Part shown: positions 25,339 through 32,728 of the stretch, one piece after another
Layout of the letters: every line of letters begins with the position of its first letter
Position numbering within the stretch: position 1 is the first letter of the stretch
Made by a program: the position numbers and the translations under genes
NCBI RefSeq assembly: GCF_014654365.1
Contig: NZ_BNAY01000006.1
Location: 303,702-367,701 of the forward strand
Source: Amycolatopsis oliviviridis
Lineage (GTDB): Bacteria > Actinomycetota > Actinomycetes > Mycobacteriales > Pseudonocardiaceae
Reading direction: 5' to 3'
Length of the DNA stretch: 64,000 nucleotides
The notes under the pieces: model-generated
Told to the model about the DNA's origin: nothing
Databases searched by the model: none
What the model saw: only the letters and a program-made list of their open reading frames with translations

Positions 25339-25384
25339 TCGTCACCCGTCGTGCGATCCAACCAGCGAAATCAAGAAAGCGTTG

Positions 25385-25981
25385 TCAGGAAACAAGTCCA
25401 CGGCGGAATCCGTGGGCGACCGCCTGAGCGCGGTCCCGCACGCCGAGCTTGCGGAACAAGCGGCGCGCATGGGTCTTCACGGTGTCTTCGGACAGGTACA
25501 GCTCGCGGCCGATCTGCCCGTTGCTCTTGCCCTGGCTCATCCCGCGGAGCACCTGGAGCTCGCGCTCGGTGAGCTGGACACCGGGGTCGGACGGCTACCG
25601 GGGCGCCGGTACCGAGGTGCTGGCGAGCGTGTGCGCCAGTGCGGCGACCAGCTCGGGACGCGAGGCGTCCCAGCGCAGGTAGCCGCGGGCTCCGCCGGCG
25701 ATCGCGGCGGCGATGCTGCCCGCGTCGTCCGGGGCGCCGAACACGATCACGTTCGCTTGGGGGTTCGCCGAGACGAGCCGCCGGGTGGCTTCGACGCCAG
25801 TCGGGACAGCGCGCTGGGTACCGACCAGCACGACGTCGACCGGCTGACGGGAGTACCGGGCCAGCAGCTCGTCACCGTGCGCTACGCAGTCGATGCGACT
25901 GACCCCTGGGACCGCGGACATCACTCGAGTGAGCCCTTCGCGGACACTGCGTCGGTCGTCGCAGATCAAGACCGTCGTCAC
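25385..25981 (-). pseudogene. BldM-like response regulator interrupted by an in-frame TAG
   Basis: A GTG at 25981 (after AGGAAGGAAA) opens a receiver domain of 128 residues (VLICDDRRSVREGLTRVMSA ... ARGYLRWDAS) that stops at a TAG at 25595-25597. Past the TAG the same frame continues for 69 residues as an intact LuxR/GerE helix-turn-helix: VQLTERELQVLRGMSQGKSN, then LYLSEDTVKTHARRLFRKLG, then RAQAVAHGFRRGLVS. The whole resembles Streptomyces BldM, also neighbour of the sigD/shbA orthologue. The phosphoacceptor position is Gly (VVLVGTQRAV). Either a recent nonsense mutation has broken it or a split or readthrough product is made. No good start serves the second half. Confidence 0.82.
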
Positions 25982-26121
25982 GGGGTTTCCTTCCTGCAGC
26001 CGGGTGACATTCCACTTCCCCTATCGGACGCTTTAGCCCGAACCTTGACACGATCCGGTGGCTTTTTTTGAAGTTTCTTAGCCCGGTTGCCGGAATGGGC
26101 CCTCCAACAGGCTAGACGCCC

Positions 26122-26961
26122 TCAGAGGGGGACCCACGGAGATTCCCGGGCGAGCCACCTCCCGCAAGGATCTGCGTGCCGTAACACTGCGTGCAACAGT
26201 TCGGCCCCTCTGAATCGATACTCATCGGCGTGTCCTGCCGTCAGGTCGGCCGCGACCAGGCACGCGACCCACAGAAGTGAATTGAATTCGTATTTCCCGG
26301 CGGTTTCACGCGCGCTCTCCACCAGCGCTTTCGCGCGGTCCCGCTCAGCGGAACTTCCATTCGCGATGGTCACGCCGAGTACAAGCTGTGATTTGACGAC
26401 ATGCCGACACGCGCCCCGGGCCCGAGCCGTTTCCAGCGCCATTTCCGCAGGTTCGATCGCCGCGCCGGAAAGGTTACCGGCCAGTTCGATTTCCGCGCCC
26501 ACCCAACCGGCCCTGGTCCGGCTACGCCAGTTGCCGGTGTGCGCGTGCGCACGCGCCAGCAGCCGCCGGGCGGCGGTCAGCCTGCCGCGCCCGAGGTTGT
26601 CCGCCGCGAGACCGAGGAGGGCGTCCGCCCGTGCCCCCTCGGCGTCCAGGCCGTCGGGGTCGGGCTCCCCGCGCGGCTCCGCGATCACCAGCGCGAGCGC
26701 CTCGCCGTCGAGGACGAGCGCCGCCGCGTGCCCGCCCAGCTGCCGCCGATGCGACGCCAGCGTGCTCGCGGCCAGCGACGCGAGCACCGGGTCTTCGCTC
26801 GTGCGCAACCCGTTCAGCATGGTGGCCGCCGCCGCGTACCGCCCGCGGGCGCCGAGCCCGATCGCGGCGAGCAACCGTCCGCGAGGTGACGCGGGCACCG
26901 CGAAGGAGTTCGGCGGCCGCACGCCGTCACCGAACGCGGCGGACCGCAAGGACTCTTCCAT
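26122..26961 (-). CDS. Conserved protein of unknown function, Rv3415c position
   Basis: A 279-residue Ala/Arg/Leu-rich helical protein, probably of TPR-like repeat type (RGRYAAAATMLNGL, LGRGRLTAARRLLARAHAHT, AEMALETARARGACRHVVKS). No catalytic motif, signal peptide or membrane helix is seen. The ATG at 26961 follows AAAGGA. It lies nine bases after the MerR/B12 gene and between sigD and whiB3, the place held in M. tuberculosis by the similarly sized unknown Rv3415c (recalled). I infer orthology from position and length only. A link to sigD/whiB3 regulation is possible. Confidence 0.75.
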   Translation of the reverse strand: MEESLRSAAFGDGVRPPNSFAVPASPRGRLLAAIGLGARGRYAAAATMLNGLRTSEDPVLASLAASTLASHRRQLGGHAAALVLDGEALALVIAEPRGEPDPDGLDAEGARADALLGLAADNLGRGRLTAARRLLARAHAHTGNWRSRTRAGWVGAEIELAGNLSGAAIEPAEMALETARARGACRHVVKSQLVLGVTIANGSSAERDRAKALVESARETAGKYEFNSLLWVACLVAADLTAGHADEYRFRGAELLHAVLRHADPCGRWLARESPWVPL

Positions 26962-26970
26962 CGGTCCTTT

Positions 26971-27924
26971 CTATCGCCTCGCACCGACAAGAACGTGCTC
27001 GATCCGGTCGGCGGCCGTCGCCAGCTCGCCGAGCAGTTCGATCTTGTCCGGGAGCGTGGCGGGATCCCAGCCCGGGCCGCAGGCGAACAGCCTGCTGCGC
27101 TGACGGCCGCGGGACACCCTGGCGAACAGGCGCGGGTCCGCGGTCGCGCGCCGTCCCGACCACAGCACGACCGCCGCCGGGACACTGCGGCGGACCGTCA
27201 CCGCGAGCACCTCGGCGGGCAGCGAGGCGCCGAACAGCTGCGCGCCGATCCGGCGGCACCCGAGCGCCGCGGCGAGCGCGTACATCGGCAGGTTGTCGCG
27301 TTCGTCCGGCACACAGGTCAGCAGGACCGGCCGCTGGTTGCGCGGTTCGCGGAGGACGGGTGTCGCGCGGACCAGGGCGGCGTACACGCATTCGGCGAGC
27401 AGGTACTCGACCTCCGCGCCGGCGCTGACGCCGCGCCAGCGGGCGCCCAGCGCGGTCAGGACCGGCGACACGACGCCGGTCCAGGCGGGCAGGACGCCGA
27501 GCTCGCGGATCGTGTCGGCGAGCATGCGCTGGACCGCGCCGAAGTCCATCGCGAGCGCGGCCGTGCTCAGGCGCCGGGCGAGGCGGGACGGGACGTCGTG
27601 ATCCTCGGCGGGCGGCGCTGCGGTCCGCTCGTCCACTTGGACCACGGAGGATTCCGGGATCTCCGTGGCCGTCCGGGGCATCTGTTCGAGCGCGTATTTC
27701 GCGGCTTCGGCCGTCGAGGCGCCGCGGAGCAACGCGCGCTGCATCAGTTCGAGACGGCCGATGTCGGAGCTGCCGTAGCGGCGGTGACGGCCGTTGGTGT
27801 GGCGGCTCGGTCCTACGCCGTATCTACGGTCCCAGGTGCGCAGGGTGGACGGTGCGACCCCGAGCCGGCGAGCGACCGAGGCCACCGGCAGGGTGGGTTC
27901 TTCACTGCTGATCCGAGATCCCAC
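26971..27924 (-). CDS. MerR-family regulator with degenerate B12-binding domain
   Basis: About 317 residues. The N-terminal MerR helix-turn-helix has LPVASVARRLGVAPSTLRTW and YGVGPSRHTNGRHRRYGSSD. A four-helix and Rossmann B12-type domain like CarH/LitR follows (VSPVLTALGARWRGVSAGAE, CVPDERDNLPMYALAAALGC). The canonical ligand motif D-x-H-x-x-G is not present (DERDNLP has no His), and the CarH W-x9-EH motif keeps the Trp but not the EH. Cobalamin binding is therefore doubtful. The start is uncertain; the GTG at 27924 is chosen because the domain begins just after it, while an in-frame ATG exists at 27987. Confidence 0.85.
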   Translation of the reverse strand: MGSRISSEEPTLPVASVARRLGVAPSTLRTWDRRYGVGPSRHTNGRHRRYGSSDIGRLELMQRALLRGASTAEAAKYALEQMPRTATEIPESSVVQVDERTAAPPAEDHDVPSRLARRLSTAALAMDFGAVQRMLADTIRELGVLPAWTGVVSPVLTALGARWRGVSAGAEVEYLLAECVYAALVRATPVLREPRNQRPVLLTCVPDERDNLPMYALAAALGCRRIGAQLFGASLPAEVLAVTVRRSVPAAVVLWSGRRATADPRLFARVSRGRQRSRLFACGPGWDPATLPDKIELLGELATAADRIEHVLVGARR

Positions 27925-28133
27925 TCGACCCAATATCCAGGCAGGCCGGGGCGGGGGCAACCGGAACGGAAAGTACCGCTCACACATCCGGGGGATGCCT
28001 AACGGCTGAATCGTCTTGAATCTCTTGAACAAGTATTGGCGCGCTTCTAACGTTACCGCCGTTGCACCGAATGGAGTATCCGCAGCGCAGCAGAGCAGGT
28101 AAACGCTTCGACCGGATGACGGAGGCGGTCAGG

Positions 28134-28436
28134 ATGGCGGACACACGCAGGCTCCCGGGACCCAACGCGGATGTGTGGGACTGGCAGCTCGAAGGGTCGT
28201 GCCGGGGCATGGACAGCGCGTCCTTCTTTCACCCTGACGGCGAACGCGGGCCGGCCAGAGCCCGCCGCGAGGCGAGGGCCAAAGCCGTGTGCCTGGCCTG
28301 CCCGGTGCTGGCCATGTGCCGGAACCACGCGCTCGCCGTGCACGAGCCGTACGGGATCTGGGGCGGGCTGTCGGAATCGGAACGCGAGCACATCATCAAG
28401 GCGGACAAGCGCACATTGAGCATGTCGAACGGCTGA
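28134..28436 (+). CDS. whiB3: WhiB-family iron-sulfur regulator, WhiB3/WhiD type
   Basis: A 100-residue WhiB protein. RRLPGPNADVWDWQLEGSCR at the N-terminus is diagnostic of the WhiD/WhiB3 branch. The four cluster ligands are the Cys in GSCRGM and the three in CLACPVLAMC. The turn is GIWGGLSESERE, followed by a basic tail. The ATG at 28134 is chosen because GGAGG lies eight bases before it and it gives the family length. It is a redox- or NO-responsive partner of the housekeeping sigma factor and controls late development in Streptomyces and redox metabolism in mycobacteria. Its location between sigD and groEL1 matches mycobacteria. Confidence 0.95.
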   Translation: MADTRRLPGPNADVWDWQLEGSCRGMDSASFFHPDGERGPARARREARAKAVCLACPVLAMCRNHALAVHEPYGIWGGLSESEREHIIKADKRTLSMSNG

Positions 28437-28457
28437 TCAAGCCGAGTTCGGCAACGC

Positions 28458-28492
28458 GGAAGGGCGGCATCCGGGTGGGGTGCCGCCCTTCC
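28458..28492 (+). terminator. whiB3 terminator
   Basis: A perfect 12-bp stem (GGAAGGGCGGCA with its complement) and an 11-base loop, 22 bases past the whiB3 stop. Confidence 0.8.
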
Positions 28493-28511
28493 GCTTCCCC
28501 GGCCCGGGACG

Positions 28512-28757
28512 CGTCACGATTAGCCCGCGAAAGTCGCTCCGCCCCGCACCTGGGCTCCCACGCCGCCAAATCGCGATTAGCCCGCGAAACGCAGGTCGGC
28601 CCTGGGTGTCGCTCGTGCCGAGCGCATCGCGGTTAGCCCGCGAAAGTCGCTCCGCCCGCGACCGCACTCCCCTGCCGCCAGATCGCGATTAGCCCGCGAA
28701 ACGCAGGTCGGTGCGGGAACCCGGCGGATCGCGGTTAGCCCGCGAAAGTCGCTCCGG
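28512..28757. repeat. Modular repeat array, five copies
   Basis: Cores TTAG at 28520, 28577, 28633, 28689 and 28735 give spacings of 57, 56, 56 and 46 bp. All five have CCCG centres and CGAAA right arms, alternating AAGTCGCTCC and AACGCAGGTC ends. Left arms alternate GATTAG and GGTTAG types. The array sits between the whiB3 and groEL terminators and is otherwise gene-free. Confidence 0.9.
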
Positions 28758-28779
28758 CGGGGCAGGGGTCGGGACAGCA

Positions 28780-28817
28780 AAGCGGGGCGGCACTCCGGGT
28801 GGAGTACCGCCCCGCTT
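28780..28817 (-). terminator. groEL terminator
   Basis: A 17-bp stem (AAGCGGGGCGG-ACTCC type) with one mismatch and a four-base loop lies 12 bases past the groEL stop. Confidence 0.85.
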
Positions 28818-28828
28818 CGAGGGTGGAA

Positions 28829-30442
28829 CTAGTGCGCGTGGCCGTGACCGGCCGCGGCGGGCTCCTCTTCGGCCGGCTTCTCGACGACGGAGCTCTCCGT
28901 CGTGAGCACGAGCCGGGCGATGGAAGCGGCGTTCGCCACCGCGGACCGGGTCACCTTGACCGGGTCGACGATGCCGGCGGCCAGCAGGTCGGTGAGCTCG
29001 CCGGTGGCGGCGTTGAAGCCGTGCCCCCAGTTCTGCTCCTGGACCTTGTTCACGATGACCGCGCCCTCGTGGCCCGCGTTGGTCGCGATCCAGAACAGCG
29101 GGGCGGACAGCGCGTCGCGGACGATGCGCACACCGGTCGCTTCGTCGCCCTCGAGGCCGAGGCCACCGTCGAGCTCCTTGACCGCGTGCACGAGCGCCGA
29201 GCCACCGCCGGGCAGGATGCCCTCTTCGACGGCCGCCTTGGTCGAAGCCACGGCGTCCTCGATGCGGTGCTTACGCTCGTTCAGCTCGGTCTCGGTGGCC
29301 GCGCCAACCTTGATCACCGCGACACCGCCGCCGAGCTTCGCCAGCCGCTCCTGCAGCTTTTCGCGGTCCCAGTCGGAGTCGGTGTTCTCGATCTCCTTGC
29401 GGATCTGCGCGACGCGCCCCGCGATGTCGTCCTTGGTGCCGGCACCGTCGACGAGCGTGGTGTCGTCCTTGGTGACGACGATCCGGCGCGCGTTGCCCAG
29501 CTGGGCGAGCGTGGTCTCGGACAGCTTGTGCCCGATCTCGGCCGAGATGACCTCGCCACCGGTGACGACCGCGAGGTCGTCCAGGAACGCCTTGCGGCGG
29601 TCACCGAAGAACGGCGCCTTGACCGCGACGGCGGTGATCGTCTTGCGCAGCGAGTTCACGACGAGGGTCGACAGCGCCTCGCCGTCGACGTCCTCGGCGA
29701 TGATCAGCAGCGGCTTCTTCGCCTCGACGACCTTCTCCAGCACCGGGAGCAGGTCGGCCAGGGCCGAGATCTTCTCGCGGACCAGCAGGATGTAGGCGTC
29801 CTCGAGGATCGCCTTCTGCTCCTCCGGGTTGGTCGCGAAGTGCGCCGACAGGAAACCCTTGTCGAACTGCACACCCTCGGTGATCACGAGCTCGGTCGCC
29901 AGCGTGGACGACTCCTCGATCGTGATGACGCCGTCTTCGCCGACCCGCTCGACGGCCTCGCCGAGCAGGGCGCCGATGGCCGCGTCACGCGAGGTGACGG
30001 TGCCGACCTGGGCGATGTTGTCGCGGCCCTTGACCGGGGTCGCCTTCTCCTTGAGGACCGCGATGACCTTCTCCGCGGCGGCCTCGATGCCGCGGCCGAC
30101 GGAGGTCGGGTTGGCACCGGCGGCGACGTTGCGCAGGCCGACCTTCACCAGCGACTGCGCGAGCACGGTCGCGGTCGTGGTGCCGTCACCGGCGACGTCG
30201 TTGGTCTTGGTGGCGACGCTCTTGGCGAGCTGGGCGCCGAGGTTCTCGAACGGGTCGTCGAGCTCGATCTCGCGAGCGACGGTGACGCCGTCGAGGGTGA
30301 TGGTCGGGCCACCGAACTTCTTGTCGAGCACGACGTGGCGACCACGCGGGCCGAGGGTGACCTTGACCGCGTCGGCGAGCTTGTTCACCCCGCGCTCGAG
30401 CGCGCGACGAGCGTCCTCGTCGAAACTGATCTGCTTGGGCAT
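28829..30442 (-). CDS. groEL1: Chaperonin GroEL, GroEL1 type
   Basis: A 537-residue 60-kDa chaperonin: MPKQISFDEDARRALERGVN, the ATP site GDGTTTATVLAQ, and LPGGGSALVHAV. The C-terminus is not the usual GGM repeat but the histidine-rich tail EEPAAAGHGHAH, characteristic of actinobacterial GroEL1, the copy linked to groES. In mycobacteria GroEL1 has a specialised role, and a second groEL elsewhere is the housekeeping chaperonin. It is cotranscribed after groES, under the CIRCE operator, with a hairpin between the two genes. Confidence 0.97.
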   Translation of the reverse strand: MPKQISFDEDARRALERGVNKLADAVKVTLGPRGRHVVLDKKFGGPTITLDGVTVAREIELDDPFENLGAQLAKSVATKTNDVAGDGTTTATVLAQSLVKVGLRNVAAGANPTSVGRGIEAAAEKVIAVLKEKATPVKGRDNIAQVGTVTSRDAAIGALLGEAVERVGEDGVITIEESSTLATELVITEGVQFDKGFLSAHFATNPEEQKAILEDAYILLVREKISALADLLPVLEKVVEAKKPLLIIAEDVDGEALSTLVVNSLRKTITAVAVKAPFFGDRRKAFLDDLAVVTGGEVISAEIGHKLSETTLAQLGNARRIVVTKDDTTLVDGAGTKDDIAGRVAQIRKEIENTDSDWDREKLQERLAKLGGGVAVIKVGAATETELNERKHRIEDAVASTKAAVEEGILPGGGSALVHAVKELDGGLGLEGDEATGVRIVRDALSAPLFWIATNAGHEGAVIVNKVQEQNWGHGFNAATGELTDLLAAGIVDPVKVTRSAVANAASIARLVLTTESSVVEKPAEEEPAAAGHGHAH

Positions 30443-30487
30443 GGCCTGTTCCGCTTACCTTCCAGTTCTAAAGCACGGAAAACACGA

Positions 30488-30523
30488 ACGCCCCGTTCCC
30501 CGGCAATGCGGGGCCCGGGGCGT
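30488..30523 (-). promoter_or_regulatory. Hairpin between groES and groEL1
   Basis: Outer arms ACGCCCCG and CGGGGCGT (8 bp) and inner arms CCCCG and CGGGG form an interrupted stem in the 100-base intercistronic gap. It may attenuate or process the transcript so that groES exceeds groEL1. Confidence 0.55.
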
Positions 30524-30542
30524 CATGCGCTGAGAGCGGACG

Positions 30543-30836
30543 TCAGTTGATGACGGCCAGCACGTCGCGAGCGGAAAGGATCAAGTAGTCCTCACCGTTG
30601 TACTTCACTTCGGTGCCGCCGTACTTGGAGTAGATGACGACGTCGCCGACGGAAACGTCGAGCGGGACGCGGTTGCCCTTGTCGTCGATGCGGCCCGGGC
30701 CCACGGCCAGAACCTTGCCCTCCTGGGGCTTCTCCTTGGCGGTGTCGGGGATGACGAGGCCGGAAGCGGTCGTCTCCTCGGCCTCGCTCGTCTGGACAAC
30801 GATCTTGTCCTCGAGCGGCTTGATGTTCACGCTCAC
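30543..30836 (-). CDS. groES: Co-chaperonin GroES
   Basis: A 97-residue 10-kDa chaperonin: SVNIKPLEDKIVVQTSEAEE, the mobile loop ETTASGLVIPDTAKEKPQEG, and DVVIYSKYGGTEVKYNGEDY. The GTG at 30836 is chosen over the in-frame ATG at 30851 because that ATG overlaps the ribosome site (ATGGAGGTCAACCC precedes the GTG) and the family begins at SVNIKPL. First gene of groES-groEL1; CIRCE lies 100 bases upstream. Confidence 0.97.
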   Translation of the reverse strand: MSVNIKPLEDKIVVQTSEAEETTASGLVIPDTAKEKPQEGKVLAVGPGRIDDKGNRVPLDVSVGDVVIYSKYGGTEVKYNGEDYLILSARDVLAVIN

Positions 30837-30935
30837 CGGGTTGACCTCCACGGTCGTCGAAAGCGTTGGCAGGATGAGTTACGGCTCCTACCACCCCCGC
30901 CGTCGCGGGTGCCGGGGCGTGTTCGGGCCGTGCAA

Positions 30936-30962
30936 TTAGCACTCTAGCCATGTGAGTGCCAG
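30936..30962. promoter_or_regulatory. CIRCE operator (HrcA site)
   Basis: TTAGCACTC, nine bases, then GAGTGCCAG: the first arm is canonical and the second has two changes near its end. It is placed upstream of groES, where HrcA represses the operon in the absence of heat stress. Confidence 0.88.
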
Positions 30963-31136
30963 CTTCGCAAGGAGGGTCCGATCACCTTGTCCCCGAGCTC
31001 CTGACCGGCCCTTTTCCCGCGCTTGCCCCGCAGCGCGTGCCCGTCCGATTACAGCACCTTGCCATCGAGGGCGAGTTCGGACCGCGTGCGCCGTGGTGCC
31101 CCTACCTTCGGATCGGCACGCCGGAGGCGAGGAACG

Positions 31137-31852
31137 ATGTCGCTGTTCCTCGCGCGGAACAAGCTGTCGGTGTATCTGCGCCTGATGCGGGCGGACAAAC
31201 CGATCGGCGCGCTGCTGCTTCTGTGGCCGACGCTGTGGGCGCTGTGGATCGCGGCGGCGGGCAAGGAGGCACGCTGCCTGTTCGGTGTCCTGGTTCTGCT
31301 TTCCTTCCTGGTGGCGACGACGCTCAATTCCCTGACCGTCGTGCTCTCGGTGGTGGCGTCGGTGCTGGCGTGCGCTTATCCGTTCGCGAAGCGCTATACG
31401 CATCTACCGCAGGTGGTGCTGGCGCGGCGTTCGGCTGGTCGATCCCGATGGCTTTCGCCGCCTCGGGCGGATCCCTGCCGCCGGTTTGCTGGCTCCTGTT
31501 CATCGCCAACCTCTTGTGGGTCGTCGCGTACGACACGCAGTACGCCACTGTCGACCGGGACGACGATCTGAAGATCGGCGTGAAGTCCACGGCGATCCTG
31601 TTCGGCCGCCACGACCGGCTGGCCGTCGGCGTCTTGCAGGGCGCGATGCTGACGCTCATGGTCGCGATCGGCCGCGTGAAGTTGCTCGGCTGAACGTTCG
31701 ATCTCGCCGTCGTGGTCGCGGGCGTGCTGTTCGTCCACCAGGGCAGGCTGACCGCGCGACGCGAGCGCGACGGCTATTTCCGGGCGTTCATGAACAACAA
31801 TCAGGTCGGCATGGCGCTCTTCCTGGGCCTGCTGCTGGCAGATCGCGTTTAG
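31137..31852 (+). pseudogene. Decayed ubiA (4-hydroxybenzoate polyprenyltransferase), proteobacterial type
   Basis: From ATG 31137 the frame reads LFLARNKLSVYLRLMRADKP then LLLLWPTLWALWIAAAG, nearly identical to what I recall of enterobacterial UbiA. It jumps to KEARCLFGVLVLLSFLV, losing about 50 residues that include the first Asp-rich prenyl-diphosphate motif. After LPQVVLA (about 31415) a one-base deletion shifts the frame. The next frame gives FGWSIPMAFAA, VAYDTQYATVDRDDDLKIGV and KSTAILFG, meets a TGA at 31691-31693, and resumes in the same frame as AVVVAGVLFVHQGRL and FRAFMNNNQVGMALFLG. The final TAG is supplied by a modular repeat. The gene is dead in at least three ways. Confidence 0.9.
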
Positions 31853-31906
31853 CCCGCTAAACGCAGGTCGGGCGGCCGGAGCACGATTAGGGGGCTAAAC
31901 GCAGGT
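31841..31906. repeat. Modular repeat pair
   Basis: Cores TTAG at 31849 and 31887, 38 bp apart. The first (GATCGCGTTTAG, CCCG, CTAAACGCAGGTC) gives the ubiA pseudogene its TAG. The second (GAGCACGATTAG, GGGG, CTAAACGCAGGTC), read on the minus strand, encodes the last residues DLRLAP and the stop of the HAD gene. Confidence 0.9.
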
Positions 31907-32549
31907 CGGTGAGGGAGCCCACCAGGGCATCGGGCTGGAGAGCGGCGAGGGTCCGGCGCTTGGCGAGCGTCGTCGCGAGAGCGACCGAAGCGATACCGGC
32001 GTCGCGAGCGGCCAGGACGTCCGCCGCCGAGTCGCCGACCATGACGCATTGCCCGGGCGACGTGCCGAGAGCCTTCACCGCGGCGTCGAGGAGCGCCGGA
32101 TGCGGCTTCAAGTGCCCAGGATCGCTCGTGGTCCGGGCACTGATCCGGCGGACGTACTCGGCGAGTTCGTGCAGCCCCAGGAAGGACCTGACCGCGTCGA
32201 CGGAGTTGTTGCTGACGATCGTCACCGTGAACCCTTGCGCGACCCACTCGCGGAGCACCTCCGCGGCACCGGGAGCCGGCGAGACCTGCGCGACGGCCTC
32301 CCCCTCGAACCGGCTGAGCTGCCGCTCGACGACGTACGCGGCGTTCGGACCACACGAGGCCGCGTACCGGAGAACGTCGAACGGATCGGCGGAAGCACTC
32401 ACCTCCGCGGGCAGATCAGGCTCGACGAGGCGCTTGAGCCTGTCCGCCACCTCGCTCGCCGTCAGCTTGGCGAACACATCGCACACCGGACCGTCGAAAT
32501 CGAGGAAGACGTGGTCCTTCTCCTGCAGAAGCTCCTTCACCCCAGGCAT
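31887..32549 (-). CDS. HAD-superfamily phosphatase
   Basis: A 220-residue HAD hydrolase. Motif I is FLDFDGPVCDVF (nucleophile Asp at about 17), motif II is in TVTIVSNNSVDAV, the motif III lysine is in GHLKPHPALL and motif IV is VMVGDSAADVLAARDAG. A helical cap (about 28-95) suggests a phosphoglycolate-phosphatase or nucleotidase-like enzyme; the substrate is not predictable. The ATG at 32549 follows GGTGGAGGC. The last residues DLRLAP and the stop codon are encoded by a modular repeat, so the native C-terminal end has been replaced or extended. Confidence 0.9.
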   Translation of the reverse strand: MPGVKELLQEKDHVFLDFDGPVCDVFAKLTASEVADRLKRLVEPDLPAEVSASADPFDVLRYAASCGPNAAYVVERQLSRFEGEAVAQVSPAPGAAEVLREWVAQGFTVTIVSNNSVDAVRSFLGLHELAEYVRRISARTTSDPGHLKPHPALLDAAVKALGTSPGQCVMVGDSAADVLAARDAGIASVALATTLAKRRTLAALQPDALVGSLTDLRLAP

Positions 32550-32567
32550 GCCTCCACCTTGCCACCG

Positions 32568-32633
32568 ACCTGCGTTTAGCCCCCTAATCGCGCTCCCGCC
32601 GGCCGACCTGCGTTTCGCCCCCTAATCGCGATC
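32568..32633. repeat. Modular repeat pair upstream of the HAD gene
   Basis: Cores TTAG at 32576 and TTCG at 32614, 38 bp apart. Both have CCTGCGTTT left arms, CCCC centres and CTAATCGCG right arms. The unit looks like a tandem duplication. It lies between the divergent HAD and amidase genes. Confidence 0.87.
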
Positions 32634-32728
32634 TGGAGGGACCTTACGGAAGAGGCGGGTTTCTGGTTAGGTTCCGACCATTGGGGTCGGTCCTGTTCAG
32701 CAGACCTAGTCACTGGGGGTAAACGCCC

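Larger units (their letters stand above)
25012..25384. promoter_or_regulatory. Gene-free region upstream of sigD with palindrome and hairpins
   Basis: This 373-base stretch carries no convincing gene. It holds a perfect 14-bp palindrome GTCGAAATTTCGAC at 25189-25202. A 9-bp hairpin with AGAG loop lies at 25249-25270 (GCTCGGGCA arms), and a terminator-like hairpin at 25311-25338. The sigD promoter should lie near its left end. Confidence 0.5.

Noticed and set aside
25595..25597. Programmed recoding (stop readthrough) of TAG as the default explanation
   Set aside because: No recoding signal or stem is evident after the TAG; a nonsense mutation is simpler, so readthrough is left only as a testable option.
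26028..26084. GCTTTAGCCCGAAC and TTCTTAGCCCGG as repeat copies
   Set aside because: Half-matches only, without the conserved outer arm sequences.
28799..30550. 583-residue frame opposite groEL
   Set aside because: Shadow of groEL1 in the complementary frame.
30963..31136. A ubiC (chorismate lyase) remnant before the ubiA pseudogene
   Set aside because: Expected from operon habits in proteobacteria, but I could not recognise any UbiC motif in any frame.
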